The notes beneath the pieces were generated by a model, which saw only the letters and a program-made list of their open reading frames with translations, did no database searches and was not told the origin of the DNA. From NCBI GenBank assembly GCA_029561255.1, contig JAKQJH010000134.1, positions 1 to 64,000 on the forward strand: a stretch of 64,000 bases of DNA. Direction: 5' to 3'. Positions 50,026-60,217 of this stretch are shown piece after piece. The translations under genes were made by a program, and so were the position numbers. Origin of the DNA: Bacteroidota bacterium (GTDB lineage: Bacteria > Bacteroidota > Bacteroidia > Chitinophagales > Chitinophagaceae). Position 1 is the first letter of the stretch. Each line of letters begins with the position of its first letter.

Positions 50026-51303
50026 ATGAACCTGATCGAAGAATTACGCTGGAGAGGCATGATTGCGGATATAATGCCCGGTACGGAGGAACAATTAAAC
50101 AAAGAAATGACCACCGGATATATCGGCTTTGACCCAACAGCCGACAGTCTGCATATCGGTAGCCTGGTCCCGATTTTACTGCTCGTTCATTTTCAGAAAG
50201 CCGGCCACAAGCCCATTGCCCTCGTTGGCGGAGCCACCGGAATGGTGGGGGACCCCAGCGGAAAAAGTGAAGAAAGAAACCTGCTCAGCGAAGAAGCCTT
50301 ACAAAAAAATGTGGCGGGCGTAAAAGGCCAGCTGGAAAAATTCCTTGACTTCAACCCGGCCCTGCCCAACGCAGCAGAAATGGCCAATAACTATGACTGG
50401 TTCAAAGGCATCTCCTTTATAGATTTCCTGCGGGATGCGGGCAAACATATCACGGTGAATTATATGATGGCCAAGGATAGTGTGAAGAAGAGAATTGAGG
50501 GCGAAACGGGCATCAGCTATACGGAATTTGCTTACCAACTGATGCAGGGCTATGATTTCTACTGGCTGCACCAGCATAAAAATTGCAAACTGCAGATGGG
50601 TGGCAGCGACCAGTGGGGTAATATGACCACCGGCACCGAACTGATCCGCCGTAAAAGCGGTGGGGAGGCTTTTGTTTTTACCAATCCCCTGATCACGAAA
50701 GCCGATGGCGGCAAATTTGGTAAAACAGAAAGCGGGAATGTATGGCTGGATCCGGTACGCACTACTCCCTACCAGTTCTATCAGTTCTGGCTCAATGCCA
50801 GTGATACCGATGCGGAAAAATGGATCCGCATCTTCACTTTCCTTACCCGGGATACCATTGATATGCTCATCCATGAACACCAAATGAATCCTTCCGCCCG
50901 GGTACTTCAAAAAACACTGGCGCAGGAAATTACCACGTTTGTACATGGAAAAGAAGAGTATGAAAAAGCCGTGGAAACCACCCAAAAACTTTTTGCCAAT
51001 CAAAACGCACCGGCCGAAAGCCTGAGCACCGAAGACCTGGAAGGCATGGAAGGTGTGATCAAAGTGGATTTTGCAAAAGACAAAATCGTGGCAGGCACCG
51101 ATATCGTTTCATTCCTGGCCGAAACAGGTATTCTCTCCAGTAAAGGGGAAGCCCGTAAATTGGTTGAGGGTGGCGGGATCAGTATCAACCGGAAAAAAGC
51201 CGATGGGGTGAAAATGACGATTGACAGCAGCCTGTTACTTCATGACAAATACATCCTGGTACAAAAAGGAAGAAAGAATTACTACCTGGTACAGGCTGTT
51301 TAA
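50026..51303 (+). CDS. tyrS: Tyrosine--tRNA ligase
   Basis: TGYIGFDPTADSLHIGSLVPIL; GGSDQWGNMTTG; KFGKTESGNVWLD; C-terminal S4-like domain. Confidence 0.98.
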   Translation: MNLIEELRWRGMIADIMPGTEEQLNKEMTTGYIGFDPTADSLHIGSLVPILLLVHFQKAGHKPIALVGGATGMVGDPSGKSEERNLLSEEALQKNVAGVKGQLEKFLDFNPALPNAAEMANNYDWFKGISFIDFLRDAGKHITVNYMMAKDSVKKRIEGETGISYTEFAYQLMQGYDFYWLHQHKNCKLQMGGSDQWGNMTTGTELIRRKSGGEAFVFTNPLITKADGGKFGKTESGNVWLDPVRTTPYQFYQFWLNASDTDAEKWIRIFTFLTRDTIDMLIHEHQMNPSARVLQKTLAQEITTFVHGKEEYEKAVETTQKLFANQNAPAESLSTEDLEGMEGVIKVDFAKDKIVAGTDIVSFLAETGILSSKGEARKLVEGGGISINRKKADGVKMTIDSSLLLHDKYILVQKGRKNYYLVQAV

Positions 51304-51311
51304 ATAATAAA

Positions 51312-51953
51312 TTGAAAAAGGTTTATTTTATCAGCGGATTAGGGGCCGACAAAAGGATTTTCTCCTTTCTTGACCTGTCCTTCTGTGAACCGGTTTTTAT
51401 AGACTGGATCACCCCGCTGAAAAATGAAAAGCTGGAAAGTTATGCGCTGCGGCTGCGTCAGCAGATTCCGGAAGAATCACCCTGGATTGTAGGCATATCC
51501 TTTGGCGGAATGCTGACGGTGGAAATAGCCAAGGCCGACCCTGCAGTACACGCCATTATTCTTTCAAGCAATAAAACAAAGAAGGAATTCCCGGTCTATT
51601 TCAGGGCGGGACTTTACCTGCCACTCTATAAATGGAGCCCGGCCCGTTTGTCTAAAAAATTCACATTACGTACAAGCTCCCTATTGGGCGGAACGAATGA
51701 AGCAGAGAAAAAACTGCTGCACCAGATCATCCGGGAAAGTGATATCCATTTTGTACGCTGGGCCATCAGCGCCATTCTGCATTGGAAGAATATGACTGTT
51801 CCGGAAAATATTATTCACATACATGGAACGGCAGACAAACTCCTTCCCTCCCGGTATGTAAAAGCAGATTATTTAATTGCGGGTGGCACCCATGTGATGA
51901 CACTGGATAAACACCCCGAAATCAGCCAGCTGTTACAACAATTAATTCAGTGA
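51312..51953 (+). CDS. Alpha/beta hydrolase
   Basis: YFISGLGADKRIFSFLDL...PWIVGISFGGMLTVEIAK (GxSxG); TTG start. Confidence 0.8.
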   Translation: MKKVYFISGLGADKRIFSFLDLSFCEPVFIDWITPLKNEKLESYALRLRQQIPEESPWIVGISFGGMLTVEIAKADPAVHAIILSSNKTKKEFPVYFRAGLYLPLYKWSPARLSKKFTLRTSSLLGGTNEAEKKLLHQIIRESDIHFVRWAISAILHWKNMTVPENIIHIHGTADKLLPSRYVKADYLIAGGTHVMTLDKHPEISQLLQQLIQ

Positions 51954-52613
51954 TTTTATGGTAGTCCACATCGCGTCGGCGAGAAACTGGTTCCCTTTTG
52001 CATTCATGTGGACCCGGTCGTAGGTCAGGATTTCCTTTTCTTTATTCTCCGGGTTATTGGCCAGTTCATAATCGATAAATTTCTTCCGGAGATCAATTAA
52101 GGGGAGATTGTTTTTCTTCGCGATGTCCCGGATAATATTGCTGTACCGGTTCAGGTCACCATCTAGGGGATTGCTCATATCCGTCTTCTCCCCTACCACA
52201 GCAGGTGTGCAAAGAACGGCTTTGATATTTTTCTCATTCAGTTTTCTAAGTATAGCCGAATAGAATTTTTCAAACTTATCCGGATCCGTACCCGTACCCA
52301 GCAGGGTCTTGTGCCACACATCATTCACCCCCACATAAATCACTACAATATCCGGATTCTTGGCCAATACATCCTCTTCCATACGCAGGTACAAATCATA
52401 CACTTTGTTCCCGCTGACACCTGCTCCGGCAAATTCAAAACTTCCGCCCTTCCCTTCTGCTTTACTCATACTGTCCACCCGGGTAACATACCCACCCGGC
52501 TTAACACCGAGTTCTGTGATGGAATCGCCAAAGAAAATTACTTTGCTCTTCTTTTGCGGAACAAAGGCAAGGCTGGCTATCAGTACTAAAAGTAAAAGGA
52601 TTGTTTTTTTCAT
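51942..52613 (-). CDS. SGNH/GDSL hydrolase
   Basis: KVIFFGDSITELG...IVVIYVGVNDVW...YDRVHMNAKGNQFLAD. Confidence 0.92.
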   Translation of the reverse strand: MKKTILLLLVLIASLAFVPQKKSKVIFFGDSITELGVKPGGYVTRVDSMSKAEGKGGSFEFAGAGVSGNKVYDLYLRMEEDVLAKNPDIVVIYVGVNDVWHKTLLGTGTDPDKFEKFYSAILRKLNEKNIKAVLCTPAVVGEKTDMSNPLDGDLNRYSNIIRDIAKKNNLPLIDLRKKFIDYELANNPENKEKEILTYDRVHMNAKGNQFLADAMWTTIKSLN

Positions 52614-52642
52614 AACTAACGATTAATACTGCAATATAAAAC

Positions 52643-52672
52643 AAAAGCACCCTGTTAGTGCAGGATGCTTTT
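52643..52672 (-). terminator. Terminator of the S9 peptidase gene
   Basis: AAAGCATCCTG-cactaa-CAGGGTGCTTTT on minus. Confidence 0.8.
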
Positions 52673-52694
52673 GGTAGAATTTTAGTTGTATTGT

Positions 52695-54623
52695 CTACTT
52701 TTTTTCAGCTGCAGCAGGGGCAGCCAGGTGTTTGGCAAAAAAACCCTCCATGGCCTTGTAAAAATCAATCTGGTTTTTCTCATTGGCAAAACCATGACCT
52801 TCATCATCTTTTACCATATATTCCACTTCAACACCCCGCTTCTTCAATGCTTCTACCATCTGGTCACTTTCGGCTTTATTGACCCGTGGATCATTGGCTC
52901 CCTGGGCGATAAACAACGGAACTTTGATCCGTTCTGCATGTAAAGCAGGCGATACTTCTGCCAGCAATAAACTGTCCTTCACGGGATCACCCACCAGTTC
53001 CTGGAACATAGCTTTATAGGGTTCCCAATAAGGCGGAATGGTTTTCATAAATGTAAACATGTTCGATACGCCAACATAATCCACGGCACAGGCATACAGG
53101 TCGGGTGTGAAGGTCACCCCGGCGAGAGTGGCATATCCTCCATAACTGGCACCATAGATTGCCACTCTTTTGGGATCTGCTATCCCTTCTTTAATCAGCC
53201 ACTGCACGCCATCCGTTATATCATCCTGCATGGTTTTCCCCCACTGTTTGGCTCCTTTCAACCAGAATTCTTTGCCATACCCGGTGGAACCCCGGAAATT
53301 CATTTGTAAAACAGCATACCCGCGGTTGGCCAGGAATTGTATTTCCCCGTTATACCCCCAGTTGTCCCTGGCCCAGGGTCCCCCATGTGGATTGATGACC
53401 ACGGGCAGGTTTTCAGGATCCATTCCTTTGGGCAAGGTCAGGTAACCATGGATAGTCAGCCCGTCCCTTGATTGATAAGTAATGGCTTTCCTCGCGGCCA
53501 TATCGCCTTCTTTTAACCAGGGAAAAGCATCTGCCAGGAATTTGGTTTCCCCTGATTTTTTATCATAGAAATAATATTTAGCCGCCAGTTTATCATTCCC
53601 GGTCCATACTACAAATTTGTCTTCGGCATCATTATTCCCGTAAAGTCCCACTTCATATCCGCTGAATTTTTCCTTCATCTTCGTATACTCCGCTTCAGCT
53701 TCCTTATCCAGGAAATGATGTTCGCCTTTCCACGAAGTGAAGTTGACGGACTCGAGTACTTTTCTTTTGGCAGACCAGGAAAGCCCGTCTACATCATAAT
53801 CTGTATTGGTATATAATTCTTTTACTTCCTTTCTGGCCGCAAGGTCATACTCGATCACGGCTGTTTTATCCCGGCCGATATTGGATGTCGCGTACAGGTT
53901 TTTGTTATCAAAAGTAAAAAGCTGGATACCGAAATTGTCTTTATACGTAGTGGTCAGTAGAGAATCGAAAGGAGTTGTTTCCGTGGCCCGGTGATAATAA
54001 GTCGTATTCACCCCATCTGTTTTACTGGCGATCCGGATCAGCCCGGTATGATCGGTGTACCAACCATCAAAGTTTTTATCATTCTGATAAAGCACTTTCA
54101 TTTCCCCGGTTTCAATATTGATACTGTAGGGATCCATAAAGCGGGGATCCCGTTTATTTAGCTGGACAATGACTTCTTTTTCTTTACCAGGTACATACCG
54201 GAGGTCATCAAGTATTCCTGTCCTTACTTTAGGGAAAGGGGTTAGTGCTTTGGTATCCTTGCCATCCATACCCACAGAAAACAATTGGAAGTTTTCATCC
54301 CCACCCACATCCTGCAGGAATAATATCCGGCTGCCTTTCCAGCGGTAGTCATAAATATTACGGGTGGAATCATGGGTTACCGGCACACCGGTAGTATCGG
54401 TAATCTTCCGGACAAAAACATTGGTATGACCCATATGGGGTGACAGGTAAGAAATGTATGCTCCATCCGGTGAAAGCTGCCAGCCAAAATTTTCCGGATT
54501 CTTAAAGAAATTCTCCACCGGAATGACCGGGGGCTTTTCTTCTTTGGCCTTTGTGTTACAGGCGGCTGTTAACAGGAAAACAAATGCTGATAAGACCAGC
54601 ATCGTCTTTTGAAATAATTTCAT
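52695..54623 (-). CDS. S9 family prolyl oligopeptidase-like peptidase (lipoprotein)
   Basis: Lipobox LLTAACNTK; VAIYGASYGGYATLAGVTF; FIAQGANDPRVNKAESDQMV; DDEGHGFANEKN. Confidence 0.95.
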   Translation of the reverse strand: MKLFQKTMLVLSAFVFLLTAACNTKAKEEKPPVIPVENFFKNPENFGWQLSPDGAYISYLSPHMGHTNVFVRKITDTTGVPVTHDSTRNIYDYRWKGSRILFLQDVGGDENFQLFSVGMDGKDTKALTPFPKVRTGILDDLRYVPGKEKEVIVQLNKRDPRFMDPYSINIETGEMKVLYQNDKNFDGWYTDHTGLIRIASKTDGVNTTYYHRATETTPFDSLLTTTYKDNFGIQLFTFDNKNLYATSNIGRDKTAVIEYDLAARKEVKELYTNTDYDVDGLSWSAKRKVLESVNFTSWKGEHHFLDKEAEAEYTKMKEKFSGYEVGLYGNNDAEDKFVVWTGNDKLAAKYYFYDKKSGETKFLADAFPWLKEGDMAARKAITYQSRDGLTIHGYLTLPKGMDPENLPVVINPHGGPWARDNWGYNGEIQFLANRGYAVLQMNFRGSTGYGKEFWLKGAKQWGKTMQDDITDGVQWLIKEGIADPKRVAIYGASYGGYATLAGVTFTPDLYACAVDYVGVSNMFTFMKTIPPYWEPYKAMFQELVGDPVKDSLLLAEVSPALHAERIKVPLFIAQGANDPRVNKAESDQMVEALKKRGVEVEYMVKDDEGHGFANEKNQIDFYKAMEGFFAKHLAAPAAAEKK

Positions 54624-54717
54624 TGTATTTTTTTAATGGTTAAGAAAGGCGGGGGCGGGTTTATCAGTTCTGAAAGGGTGGGTATAATGTCAAGTTACGA
54701 TAATCCGGATAAAAAAA

Positions 54718-54738
54718 GCATCCCGTATACCGGAATGC
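54718..54738 (-). terminator. Hairpin/terminator downstream of cyanophycinase
   Basis: GCATTCCGGTATACGGGATGC followed by TTTTTTT on minus. Confidence 0.75.
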
Positions 54739-54782
54739 CTTTCCTATTTCCCATTTTCTATTTACTATTTACTATTCCCTAA

Positions 54783-55679
54783 TTACTCCACATCCACCTG
54801 TTTCCGGATCACGGATCCATCGCTGGCTTCCGGCAGGTACTCCCGCTCTTTGATCAGGTAACCATTGCCTTTCTCGCAGAAATGGACTTTCATATTTTCA
54901 ATACTGATCGGATTTCCATCCGGGATATCCGCAATATTACTGTGCCTGATTTCGTGACCATCCACAATCACCACCAGTCCGCTGCCAATAGCTTCCATCC
55001 GGTTGCCCCCTGTTACCAGCATGCCGGTATCCTCCCCAAGCCCGATACCGATACAACCGGGATTTCCAGCCACAGCCTGTGCCAGCCGGCCAAACCGGCC
55101 TCGTTTTTCAAAATGCGAATCAATAATAACATTACTCATAAATCCCAGTCCGGTAGTGATCTTCACTTCGCCTTTCAGGTGAGCACGGGTCGCATTCCCT
55201 TCATAGATCATCGTACTGCTCATGGCCATCGCACCGGCTGAGGTACCGGCAATCACAAAACGCTCTTCTTCCTGGTATCTTTTCTTAAGGATATTGAGAA
55301 ACTCTGTACCTCCGTCCGTTACACTCAGTCTTAACTGGTTGCCTCCGGAAAACATCACCGCATCACAAACCCGGATCCGCTCCAGGTATTCCTCAATCTG
55401 CGTATCCTGCCGGTTGCGGATATGCAACAACCCGATATTGGTACAGCCGATTTTTCCAAATGCATTCAGGTAGTTTTCCCCCACTTCGTAAGGAATGGTG
55501 GAAGCAGTAGTGATCACTTCGATCCGGGAATTGACACCCCCGGCCTCTTCCACTACACGACGGAGAATACCCAACTCGAAGAAATTGAGGTTATTGCGGC
55601 GGAATTCACCATTTTCCAGGTCCGTGCCCTTATCCTCGGCACCTCCAATGGCGATCAGTTTTCCTTTAGGATGACTCAT
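54783..55679 (-). CDS. cphB: Cyanophycinase (S51 family)
   Basis: GKLIAIGGAEDKG...AVMFSGGNQLRLS...FVIAGTSAGAMAMSSTMIYEG...GIGLGEDTGMLV. Confidence 0.95.
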   Translation of the reverse strand: MSHPKGKLIAIGGAEDKGTDLENGEFRRNNLNFFELGILRRVVEEAGGVNSRIEVITTASTIPYEVGENYLNAFGKIGCTNIGLLHIRNRQDTQIEEYLERIRVCDAVMFSGGNQLRLSVTDGGTEFLNILKKRYQEEERFVIAGTSAGAMAMSSTMIYEGNATRAHLKGEVKITTGLGFMSNVIIDSHFEKRGRFGRLAQAVAGNPGCIGIGLGEDTGMLVTGGNRMEAIGSGLVVIVDGHEIRHSNIADIPDGNPISIENMKVHFCEKGNGYLIKEREYLPEASDGSVIRKQVDVE

Positions 55680-55699
55680 TCATCGGGATTTGATTCGGA

Positions 55700-55707
55700 C
55701 AAATGTA
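55700..55707 (-). promoter_or_regulatory. TAnnTTTG -7 element (TACATTTG) for cyanophycinase
   Basis: CAAATGTA on + strand, about 20 bp upstream of the ATG. Confidence 0.5.
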
Positions 55708-55963
55708 GAAAGAAAAATGTTTAGAAAGTACTATAGCAGAAAGAGGCTGTAAGAAGGGTTTATTGTGTCTTAAAGTAGATAGTGGTTTAGATTAGGGTTT
55801 AGAAGGTTTATAAAGGCATTAGCATTAACACGCCCTCTTTTATCCTCCGAAGCAATTGAGAGGAGGGTTTCTCTCTTTTTCTCTTTTGACCTCTTTAGTG
55901 CCGCCCGCAGGGCCTAGAAAAGTTAGTAGTTAACAGTTCGTTGTTAGAAGTCAACAGACCTTA

Positions 55964-57268
55964 TTAAGAAGATTTAGCAGTTAAGAACGCAGTAATCCCC
56001 TCCACTAAGACATCCAGCTGCTTCGTCGTAGTATACACATTCGGCGTTACCCTCACCCCTTTAATATTCTCCCATTCAATAGCCACGGTATGCACTTTGT
56101 ATTTGTCCATCAGAAAGGAGTCGAGCTCCCCGGGTTTGCGCCCTTCTACTCCCACATTACCGATAGCACAGCCCCATTTCGGATGAAGAGAAGTATTGAG
56201 CTTGACTCCCGGCAAGCCTTTTACTTTTTCCATCCAGTAATTCTTCAGGTAATGCAGCCGCTTCTCTTTCCGCTCCGCCCCTATCATTTCATGAAATTCA
56301 ATGGCTTTACCAATAGCCTGTTCAATAAAAAAAGGACGGGTGCCCAGGGCTTCAAATTTTCGGATATCATCCTTCAGCGGATTATCCACGGCAAACATCG
56401 GGTAGATGTTTTTTATTTTCTCCTTCCGTACATAAAGTACTCCACTGCCAATCGGTGCATAAAGCCACTTATGCAGACTGCCGGCATAATAATCCGCATC
56501 CAGCTCCGGTACTTTAAAGTCAAAATGAGCAAAACTATGCGCCCCGTCCACCACTACCTCAATCCCCCGCTTATGGGCTTCCTGCGCAATTTTCTTCACC
56601 GGCAATATCTGCCCATTCCAGTTGATGATATGGGTGATGTGGACCACTTTTGTTTTTGAGGTAAACGCGTTAACGAACTGGCTCACCAGGTAATTTTCAT
56701 CCTCACTGGGCAATTCCAGGTTGATCCATACCATTTTGATCCCGTCCCGTAACTCCCGTTGCTTATAGGCATTGATCATGTTGGGATAATCCTGTTTTGC
56801 AGCTACCACTTCATCACCGGCTTTCAGTTGCAAACCAAAGATCACCGTCTCCAGTCCTTCGGAAGAATTGCGGTTAATGGCTATTTCCTCGGGAGAACAA
56901 CCCGCCAGCTTCGCCAGGTTCTTACGCAAGGGTTCCCTTCCCTGGTCCAGCACCCGCCACATATAATAACTCGGGGCTTCATTGCTCAGGTCATAATACC
57001 GTTTCATGGCATCTTGCACTGTTTTTGGCGCCGGAGAAACCCCGCCATTATTGAGGTTGATCAAGGAAGGAGAGACCGTAAAGGATTGCTGGATATAATA
57101 CCAGAAGTCTTCATCGGTGGCAAGTTCTTCCGGTGATATGCCGGCCGACTGACTCAAGGCCTGATCCAGGTTACGGCTCCAGGCTGGTTTGGCCAATGAA
57201 GTAAGGAAGGCGGTGGCGGAAAATACTCCGGCCCGTTGCAGGAAACGACGACGGCTGTTGAGCGACAT
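55964..57268 (-). CDS. Aminotransferase class V-fold protein with Tat-like signal (isopenicillin-N epimerase-like)
   Basis: MSLNSRRRFLQRAGVFSATAFLTSLAKPAWS; EVVVDGAHSFAHFDFKVPELDADYYAGSLHKWLYAPIGSGVLYVRKEKI (PLP Lys region). Confidence 0.9.
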   Translation of the reverse strand: MSLNSRRRFLQRAGVFSATAFLTSLAKPAWSRNLDQALSQSAGISPEELATDEDFWYYIQQSFTVSPSLINLNNGGVSPAPKTVQDAMKRYYDLSNEAPSYYMWRVLDQGREPLRKNLAKLAGCSPEEIAINRNSSEGLETVIFGLQLKAGDEVVAAKQDYPNMINAYKQRELRDGIKMVWINLELPSEDENYLVSQFVNAFTSKTKVVHITHIINWNGQILPVKKIAQEAHKRGIEVVVDGAHSFAHFDFKVPELDADYYAGSLHKWLYAPIGSGVLYVRKEKIKNIYPMFAVDNPLKDDIRKFEALGTRPFFIEQAIGKAIEFHEMIGAERKEKRLHYLKNYWMEKVKGLPGVKLNTSLHPKWGCAIGNVGVEGRKPGELDSFLMDKYKVHTVAIEWENIKGVRVTPNVYTTTKQLDVLVEGITAFLTAKSS

Positions 57269-57371
57269 ACGGTTGTTTTAGGTTCCTAAATGTACTGAAA
57301 AAGCAATGACCGGAACAAGGGTTGGTTACCTAACTAAAATCACTTAAATTGACGATTCAACCTGACTGTAT

Positions 57372-60008
57372 ATGACAATACTTGAAATTAAAGTACTGAA
57401 AGGACCGAATTACTGGAGTGTGCGGCGTACCAAACTGATCCAGATGAAACTGGACCTCGAAGAGAAAGAGAATATGCCCACCAATAAAATCCCCGGCTTC
57501 CGGGAACGATTGGAACAATTATTACCCAGCCTTATTGAGCACCGTTGCAGTGTGGGGACCCCCGGTGGATTTTTCCAACGGGTGGATGAAGGTACCTGGA
57601 TGGGCCATGTGGTGGAACATATCGCACTCGAAATACAAACCCTGGCGGGCATGGATACCGGCTTCGGCCGTACCCGTACACCAGAAGGCGAAAAAGAAGG
57701 CATTTATTATGTCGTCTTCAGTTATATGGAAGAAGATGCCGGCGTATATGCAGCCAAAGCAGCGGTACGTATTGCCCAGGCATTGATCGAAGGTTCCGAT
57801 TATGACCTGGCAGAGGATATTCAGCAAATGAGAGTGATCCGGGAAGACACACGCTTAGGTCCTTCCACCGGTTGTATTGTGGAAGAAGCCGCTAAAAGAG
57901 GGATTCCCTTTATACGACTCAATAAACAAAGTCTGGTTCAACTGGGCTATGGAGTCAATCAGAAACGTATCCGCGCCACGATTGCTTCCACCACGTCGAA
58001 TATTGCAGTGGATATTGCCTGCGATAAAGAAGAGACCAAGATGCTGCTCGAAGCTGCGGAAATTCCTGTCCCCAGAGGTACAGTGGTAAGAACCGAAGAA
58101 GGACTGGATGCGGCCATTGAAAAATTCGGCTACCCATTGGTGATAAAACCCATTGATGGCAATCATGGCAAAGGCAATACCACCAATATCACCAACCGCG
58201 AACAGGCCATCAAAGCCTTTGAAGCGGCCAAACATTACAGCCGCAGCGTGATCGTGGAGCGCTTTATCACCGGCTTCGATTTCCGGTGCCTGGTGATCAA
58301 TTATAAATTTATCTGTGCCGCCTTGCGTACCCCCGCTTCCGTAATTGGTGATGGCGTACATGACCTGCAATGGCTGATCGAAGAAACCAATAAAGATCCG
58401 CGCCGGGGATATGGACATGAAAAAGTGCTGACGCAGATCACCATTGACCAGTTTACCCAGAAAATGCTGGACGATGCCGGGGTGACCCTGCAACACGTTC
58501 CGGCAAAAGGCGAACTCTTTTTGTTAAAACCTACGGCCAATCTCTCTACCGGGGGAACCTCCTCGGATGTAACCGATGAAGTGCACCCGGCCAATGTCTT
58601 TATGTTTGAACGGATCGCTAAAATCATTGGTCTTGATATCTGCGGGATTGACGTAATGGCGATGGACCTTCGTACCCCCGTTTCAGAAAACGGTGGGGCG
58701 ATACTGGAAGTGAATGCCGCCCCTGGTTTCCGGATGCATATCGAACCCGCCGAAGGACTGCCCCGCAATGTGGCCGAACCGGTGGTGGATATGCTATTCC
58801 CCAAAGGAAGTGCCGGACGGATTCCCATTATTGCGGTGACCGGCACCAATGGCAAAACCACGACCACCCGGTTGATTGCCCATATCGCTAAAACTGCCGG
58901 AAAGAAAACGGGATACACCACCAGTGATGGCGTGTATATCCAGAACCAGCTGATGATGAAAGGCGATTGCACCGGACCGATCTCTTCGCAGTTTGTATTA
59001 AAAGATCCTACAGTAGATTTTGCCGTACTGGAATGTGCAAGGGGTGGTATCCTGAAAGCCGGACTGGCTTTTCAAAATTGTGAAGTTGCCGTGGTAACCA
59101 ATGTAGCCGCAGATCATATCGGGTTGGGCGGTATTAATTCCGTTGAACAAATGGCCAAGGTAAAAGCCGTAGTGGCAGAGACCGTATTCCCGCATGGGTA
59201 TTCGGTACTGAATGCCGATGATGACCTGGTCTATAAAATGAAGAACGACCTGAAATGCAATATTGCTCTGTTCAGTATGGATGAAAACAATCCGCGGATC
59301 AAGGCACATTGTGCCAACCATGGTCTGGCCTGTGTATATGAAAACGGCTATGTCACCATTATGAAAGGCACCTGGAAGATCCGGGTTTTACCGGCCCGTG
59401 ATATTCCCCTGACTTTTGAAGGAAAGGCAGTTCATAATATCAACAATTGCCTTCCGGCGGTATTGGCCGCTTATTTATACCGCGATATCAATATCGACGA
59501 TATCCGGACCGGTTTGCAAACCTTTATACCGAGCGAGAGCCTGACTCCGGGCCGGCTGAATTTTTTCCACTTTAAGCATTTCACGATGCTGGCCGATTTT
59601 GCCCATAATCCACATGGATTACGCCTGCTCTGTGATTTTATCAGTAAACTGGATTACCCGGCCAAAATCGGGGTCATTAGTGGTACCGGCGACCGCCGCG
59701 ACGAGGATATCCGGGAACTGGGAGAAATCTCAGCTGCCTATTTTGATGAAATTATCATCCGTTGTGATAAAAACCTTCGTGGGCGTACGGCCGATGAGAT
59801 TATTGACCTGCTGAAAGAGGGGATTCATAGTGTAAATCCGGATATCCCGGTACTTACGATCCCCAATGAGGACCAGGCACTGGACTATATCTATGAGAAC
59901 GCCAAACCGGGTGCTTTATACACAATTATGTGCGATGTGGTGGCCAGGGCGCTGGATAAGATTAAAGAACTGAAAGTGAGGGAGGAAAAAGAAAGCAGGC
60001 CCGCCTGA
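57372..60008 (+). CDS. cphA: Cyanophycin synthetase (CphA1-type)
   Basis: 878 aa; N domain, ATP-grasp region (VIKPIDGNHGKGNTTNI) and intact Mur-ligase P-loop (VTGTNGKTTTTRLIAH). Confidence 0.96.
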   Translation: MTILEIKVLKGPNYWSVRRTKLIQMKLDLEEKENMPTNKIPGFRERLEQLLPSLIEHRCSVGTPGGFFQRVDEGTWMGHVVEHIALEIQTLAGMDTGFGRTRTPEGEKEGIYYVVFSYMEEDAGVYAAKAAVRIAQALIEGSDYDLAEDIQQMRVIREDTRLGPSTGCIVEEAAKRGIPFIRLNKQSLVQLGYGVNQKRIRATIASTTSNIAVDIACDKEETKMLLEAAEIPVPRGTVVRTEEGLDAAIEKFGYPLVIKPIDGNHGKGNTTNITNREQAIKAFEAAKHYSRSVIVERFITGFDFRCLVINYKFICAALRTPASVIGDGVHDLQWLIEETNKDPRRGYGHEKVLTQITIDQFTQKMLDDAGVTLQHVPAKGELFLLKPTANLSTGGTSSDVTDEVHPANVFMFERIAKIIGLDICGIDVMAMDLRTPVSENGGAILEVNAAPGFRMHIEPAEGLPRNVAEPVVDMLFPKGSAGRIPIIAVTGTNGKTTTTRLIAHIAKTAGKKTGYTTSDGVYIQNQLMMKGDCTGPISSQFVLKDPTVDFAVLECARGGILKAGLAFQNCEVAVVTNVAADHIGLGGINSVEQMAKVKAVVAETVFPHGYSVLNADDDLVYKMKNDLKCNIALFSMDENNPRIKAHCANHGLACVYENGYVTIMKGTWKIRVLPARDIPLTFEGKAVHNINNCLPAVLAAYLYRDINIDDIRTGLQTFIPSESLTPGRLNFFHFKHFTMLADFAHNPHGLRLLCDFISKLDYPAKIGVISGTGDRRDEDIRELGEISAAYFDEIIIRCDKNLRGRTADEIIDLLKEGIHSVNPDIPVLTIPNEDQALDYIYENAKPGALYTIMCDVVARALDKIKELKVREEKESRPA

Positions 60009-60059
60009 ATATTTGTATAATTTCTTCAAATTCCATTTGGGAAAAAAGGCAGATAGCCC

Positions 60060-60067
60060 TATTTTTG
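60060..60067 (+). promoter_or_regulatory. TAnnTTTG -7 element (TATTTTTG) for tRNA-Gln
   Basis: 30 bp upstream of the tRNA-Gln 5' end. Confidence 0.55.
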
Positions 60068-60096
60068 CACTCCCAAAAGCAATTTTGGTTACGGAT

Positions 60097-60167
60097 TGAC
60101 CCATGGTGTAATGGTAACACTACTGATTTTGGTTCAGTCATTTAAGGTTCGAATCCTTATGGGTCAA
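60097..60167 (+). tRNA. tRNA-Gln (TTG)
   Basis: TGACCCATGGTGTAATGGTAACACTACTGATTTTGGTTCAGTCATTTAAGGTTCGAATCCTTATGGGTCAA. Confidence 0.95.
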
Positions 60168-60169
60168 CA

Positions 60170-60196
60170 AAAAACCCCGCATCCGCGGGGTTTTTT
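60170..60196 (+). terminator. Terminator of tRNA-Gln
   Basis: AAAAACCCCGCATCCGCGGGGTTTTTT. Confidence 0.9.
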
Positions 60197-60217
60197 GCAT
60201 TTATAGGTTGTTGATTA

